Below are positions 61,011 through 64,000 of a stretch of 64,000 bases of DNA, piece by piece. How positions within the stretch are numbered: the stretch's first letter is position 1; each line of letters opens with the position of its first letter. The translations under genes were made by a program, and so were the position numbers. The notes beneath the pieces were generated by a model. That model was given only the letters and a program-made list of their open reading frames with translations, ran no database searches and was not told the origin of the DNA. Source of the DNA: Psococerastis gibbosa (lineage: Eukaryota; Arthropoda; Insecta; Psocodea; Psocidae); assembly GCA_963971405.1 (NCBI GenBank), contig OZ020489.1:40104539-40168538 (forward strand), given 5' to 3'.

Positions 61011-62155
61011 CTCTTAAAACGATAGCTTAATCAGCAGGAAGTTGACTAGTCATTTGTACTGATTATTTCATTTAAAGGCGATCGGACATCCTCACACACC
61101 TGTTTTTTTTCAAAGAACTTATATAATACACTAGAAGAACCATTGGCGCTAGTGTCGCATGGTCATTTGACTTCGGGCCAATTTTGGGCTCACAGCAGGG
61201 GGTATTCTGTATTTTATTTAAAAACTAAGAGAAAATGCCTTTTTGTTGCCTATAGGCCTAATTTAATTTTGCATTTGCTACATTTGAAATTTCATATGGT
61301 ACAGTTACTGTTTTGGATGATTAAACTTATTTGATGCTATTGTTTCTTTTTAGGCTAATCCACATAATTTTCAGCTATTTTGGGAAACTATAGTTATCAT
61401 AATAGTGAAGTTAGACAACCTAAATATTTAATAAAGACACATTTTTTTTAGTTTTAAAAATCTTGAGTTAAGTACCATAAGATAACTATTGAGTTTCATT
61501 TGAGGCCAAAATATGGTGGACTTTCTATTGGTCCCCTGCTTCCGCAAGCAAATCATATGGAGGTGTAGGGGCTCGGTTTTTTTAAATTTAAATTTTCAAA
61601 ATAAAAAAAAATCAAATTTCTCTCACATACTGTTGTGCTGACAATGGTCCTCAATGGCATAATAATGATCCACACTGGACAGCTAGGTCTAAAGGCAATA
61701 CACGTGTGTACCTGTAGCATGCTGGCATCAATTGTATAACCTCACTAACACCAATTGGCCACAGTTTTAGAATTCCTTTGACCTGGCATCCTCAGTGTTT
61801 CCTTTCAAGTTAAACAACTGTGGCTGATCGTTAATTTTTGACTTTTATTAACATTTCTTCCAATTTTTATGACCTGCAAGGTTCTCCCTCCAGTCTCTAA
61901 TAACATTTAGAGTAAATCGTTGTACCACTACGCGTTTTTTGTACAAACTCGAAATATATCAATTAAATAAGCAGAAATGCGCCTCTACATTTCGATATAT
62001 GACATGAAGCCTTCACTGACACCAATTGGACACAGTTCTTAAGCTCCTTCCTTGGGACTACCATACCAATCGTTTTTTTGTACAAATCGCATTCTATAAT
62101 TGTGGCGAATCTGTGTTAGATGGCCTATCATACATCAAAATGCCCAGAAAAATGT
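61011..62155. other. No gene; R6 pieces
   Basis: 61735-61800 ('cactaacaccaattggccacagtttta') and 61970-62060 ('gcctctacatttcgatatatgac', 'cactgacaccaattggacacagt') are R6 copies. The rest is AT-rich. Confidence 0.4.
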
Positions 62156-62240
62156 CTTCTGGGTTAATTGTAAGAGTGGGCCGAAAGGCCCAAAATTCGC
62201 CCATAAGGAAAATAGAGAAAATGTTCTTTGTTTCTTTCTG
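62156..62240 (+). repeat. LINE 3' tail, second copy
   Basis: 'attgtaagagtgggccgaaa', 'ggcccaaaattcgccca', 'aaaatagagaaaatgttctttg' match 10685-10760. Confidence 0.5.
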
Positions 62241-63225
62241 ATCGTCCTGATATTTTGACAGCTCTAACATTGATATTTCCTGAGATATTTAATTTTTTTT
62301 TCATTTATAAGGCTTTTTCTCACCTCATTGTCTCTAATTTGAGTACGTACTTATATAAGGTTGCAAATTAGTGTTACCGATTTTTGTTTGTTTAAAAATT
62401 GTATTGAACGCCTTTGAGGAAATTCTTTGGAAAATCTGATACTTGCATGAATAAAGATGAATTTGAAATCCGTTGCTGTTTTAAATTAAAAATTAGGTCT
62501 ATTCGCTGCCGCTTTTCAAGTTTTTTTTACGCAATTCGAAGGGATCACTTATTGTTTTTCTTATTGTTCTTCTTACTAGGCTCTACAGCTCGGGGTGAGC
62601 AACTCTTTCCAGACATCCCTGTCCCTGGCTTTGGTGTTCCTCTGCCAAGCAGCCACTGACATCTTATGATTTCGTTGCTCTATAATTCGCTACACATAAA
62701 TGGTCTCAATTTCCTATAACAATAATAGAGCCTGATTGACTTTATTATAAATATGTTAATGGGCACCTGAATGAATACCGCCACTTCATTAATTTTTAAT
62801 TTTGCATAATTTAATACCTTACAATATATTACAATACAATAGTTTTGTACACCTCATAAGTCTCTGTAGATAATTCTGTACACTAATAAAAAGACTCTTT
62901 GGAACCAACGTAACTTAATTTACTTAATATTACCTTAAAATTACTGTAACTATAGCATATAGGAATACGGGCTCAACTTTAAAGTTTATAACTTACAAGT
63001 ATGGGGCTGAATGTGTGTCAATTTTTCTGCAAGCTAATGATTTAGCCTAACGCGTTCACAACAATTAAAATCAGTCCAATCCAACGTTTTGGTAACTTGA
63101 AACACCTATATACTTTCCTATTTATACGTTAGTATAAGACAAGCTCGAGGACCCCAAAAAGTTATTAACGAAATGTCTGTGCATCGATTTGTGGGCAAAC
63201 TTTATTCTTTATTTTTTCATTTATT
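62241..63225. other. No gene seen
   Basis: AT-rich. The open frame at 62414-62659 encodes a hydrophobic run (LLFFLLFFLLGS) near its end but has no family signature or splice context and is not called. Confidence 0.3.
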
Positions 63226-63400
63226 ATAAAAAAAAAGGTTAATCGCATACTAACAATTTAATGAATGCATTCGATTGACCTCTTCAGTCACCTCTGTATG
63301 ATAGTACCCGTGATGAGTTACAAGTCTCCGATCACATGGCGTGTAGAGACTCGCACAAGTACCAGTATAAGCACGCACCACCTTGCCATAGAAGTCGATA
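63226..63400 (-). repeat. SINE-like family copy
   Basis: 'taatcgcatactaacaattt', 'gattgacctcttcagtcacc', 'gtgatgagttacaagtctccg', 'gtagagactcgcacaagtacc', 'ccttgccatagaagtcg'. Same family as 33462-33660, opposite orientation. Confidence 0.7.
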
Positions 63401-63464
63401 TTTGATAAGATTGGCATGTACGCGTTAGTTCAAAAATATCATATCTCGGGACAAGTAAGTTATT

Positions 63465-63530
63465 CCTTTCCAATTTATACGTAGTATAAGGAAAGCTTTG
63501 TGATGGTCGAAATTTCTCAACCAGATTTTG
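63465..63530 (-). repeat. R3 terminal hairpin fragment
   Basis: 'ctttccaatttatacgtagtataaggaaagctttgtgatggtcgaaatttc' is the reverse complement of the R3 right end (compare 33395-33440). Confidence 0.75.
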
Positions 63531-63632
63531 GCTGTTTATGATAAAATAAATTTGTGCATCAGATCTGTATTATGTCGTGCGTTGCTGCTTCTGAAAAATT
63601 GGAATGTTTTAATCAAACAATCCAATGCTTTG

Positions 63633-63761
63633 GGCGGGGTTTCCATATACGTCAATCGTCAATGAGAAATATGGTTTTGACGTGGTAGCAGAATTTTTAG
63701 TATGTCTTTAATGTCTGCTAAACCTTCAATTTCACATTTCTCATTGACGATTGACCCCGCC
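63633..63761. mobile_element. Short Harbinger-like palindromic MITE
   Basis: Ends GGCGGGGTTTCC... and ...CCCCGCC, arms 'gtcaatcgtcaatgagaaat' and its complement 'atttctcattgacgattgac', centre with 'gacgtggtagcagaattttt'. TTA follows on the right; the left flank is TTG. 129 bp. Confidence 0.7.
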
Positions 63762-64000
63762 TTAAGAAAGGGGCAATCGCTGCAGATGAAAATAAATCCT
63801 CAATACAATTATTTACTATAGATGCTTGGAACCACTCATAATTATATATTATATTAATTGATACATAGGAAAGCAAGTACAGGTCTACTCGTGCTGGTTC
63901 TTTTTAAGGGGAAACTTTCCAAATTGATTTAGAACAAGGGATTAATTGGTTTCTAACCTATTCAGTTCATTTCTAAACAAATTTATTTTGTACTGTCAAA

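Overview
This is AT-rich, transposon-dense genomic DNA from an animal, most probably an arthropod and likely an insect. The support is intron-containing genes with GT/AG junctions and metazoan products, jockey-like LINE remnants, a Ty3/gypsy-type element, tRNA-derived SINEs, and a perfect (TTAGG)n-type repeat run at 52354-52393. The order cannot be fixed from the sequence. There is no bacterial, organellar or free viral sequence.

Four host genes can be assembled from splice-compatible exons. (1) 9963-15610 (+): a many-fingered C2H2 zinc-finger protein, four exons, about 821 residues. (2) 18088-19678 (-): the last two exons of COQ10, the mitochondrial coenzyme Q-binding START-like protein. (3) 21353-29964 (+): heparosan-N-sulfate-glucuronate 5-epimerase (GLCE/Hsepi), nine firmly supported coding exons and about 576 residues, with LINE remnants in introns 1 and 5 (counting the nine exons). 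(4) 47174-59776 (+): a beta-1,4-galactosyltransferase-fold enzyme of the invertebrate GalNAc-transferase type, with two alternative first exons. Genes 3 and 4 both encode Golgi type II glycosyl enzymes; COQ10 and GLCE are divergently oriented.

The most unusual structure is in gene 4. The 3' splice site plus the first 63 bases of its fourth coding exon are tandemly repeated at 58248-59082 (seven units, 128-bp period). Only the last unit continues into the complete exon, so the transcript faces seven near-identical acceptors. A LINE tail abuts the array on its upstream side.

The rest is layered transposon history. A Ty3/gypsy-type element at 36349-42150 (-) has very short LTRs, a GTATG target duplication and a degraded pol, and is interrupted by a jockey-like LINE with a 13-bp duplication. 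A deleted piggyBac-like element (31483-33127) sits at a TTAA inside a dispersed repeat here called R3, which itself occurs about seven times and carries poly-G, CAGA and a terminal hairpin. There are Harbinger-like MITEs with TTA/TAA duplications, two of them nested palindromes; a hAT-like MITE; a TTAA-flanked foldback; tRNA-Glu-like SINEs; a roughly 170-bp SINE-like family; and an R1-like LINE ORF1 running into the (TTAGG)n tract. Long gene-free stretches are mostly AT-rich with decayed repeats.
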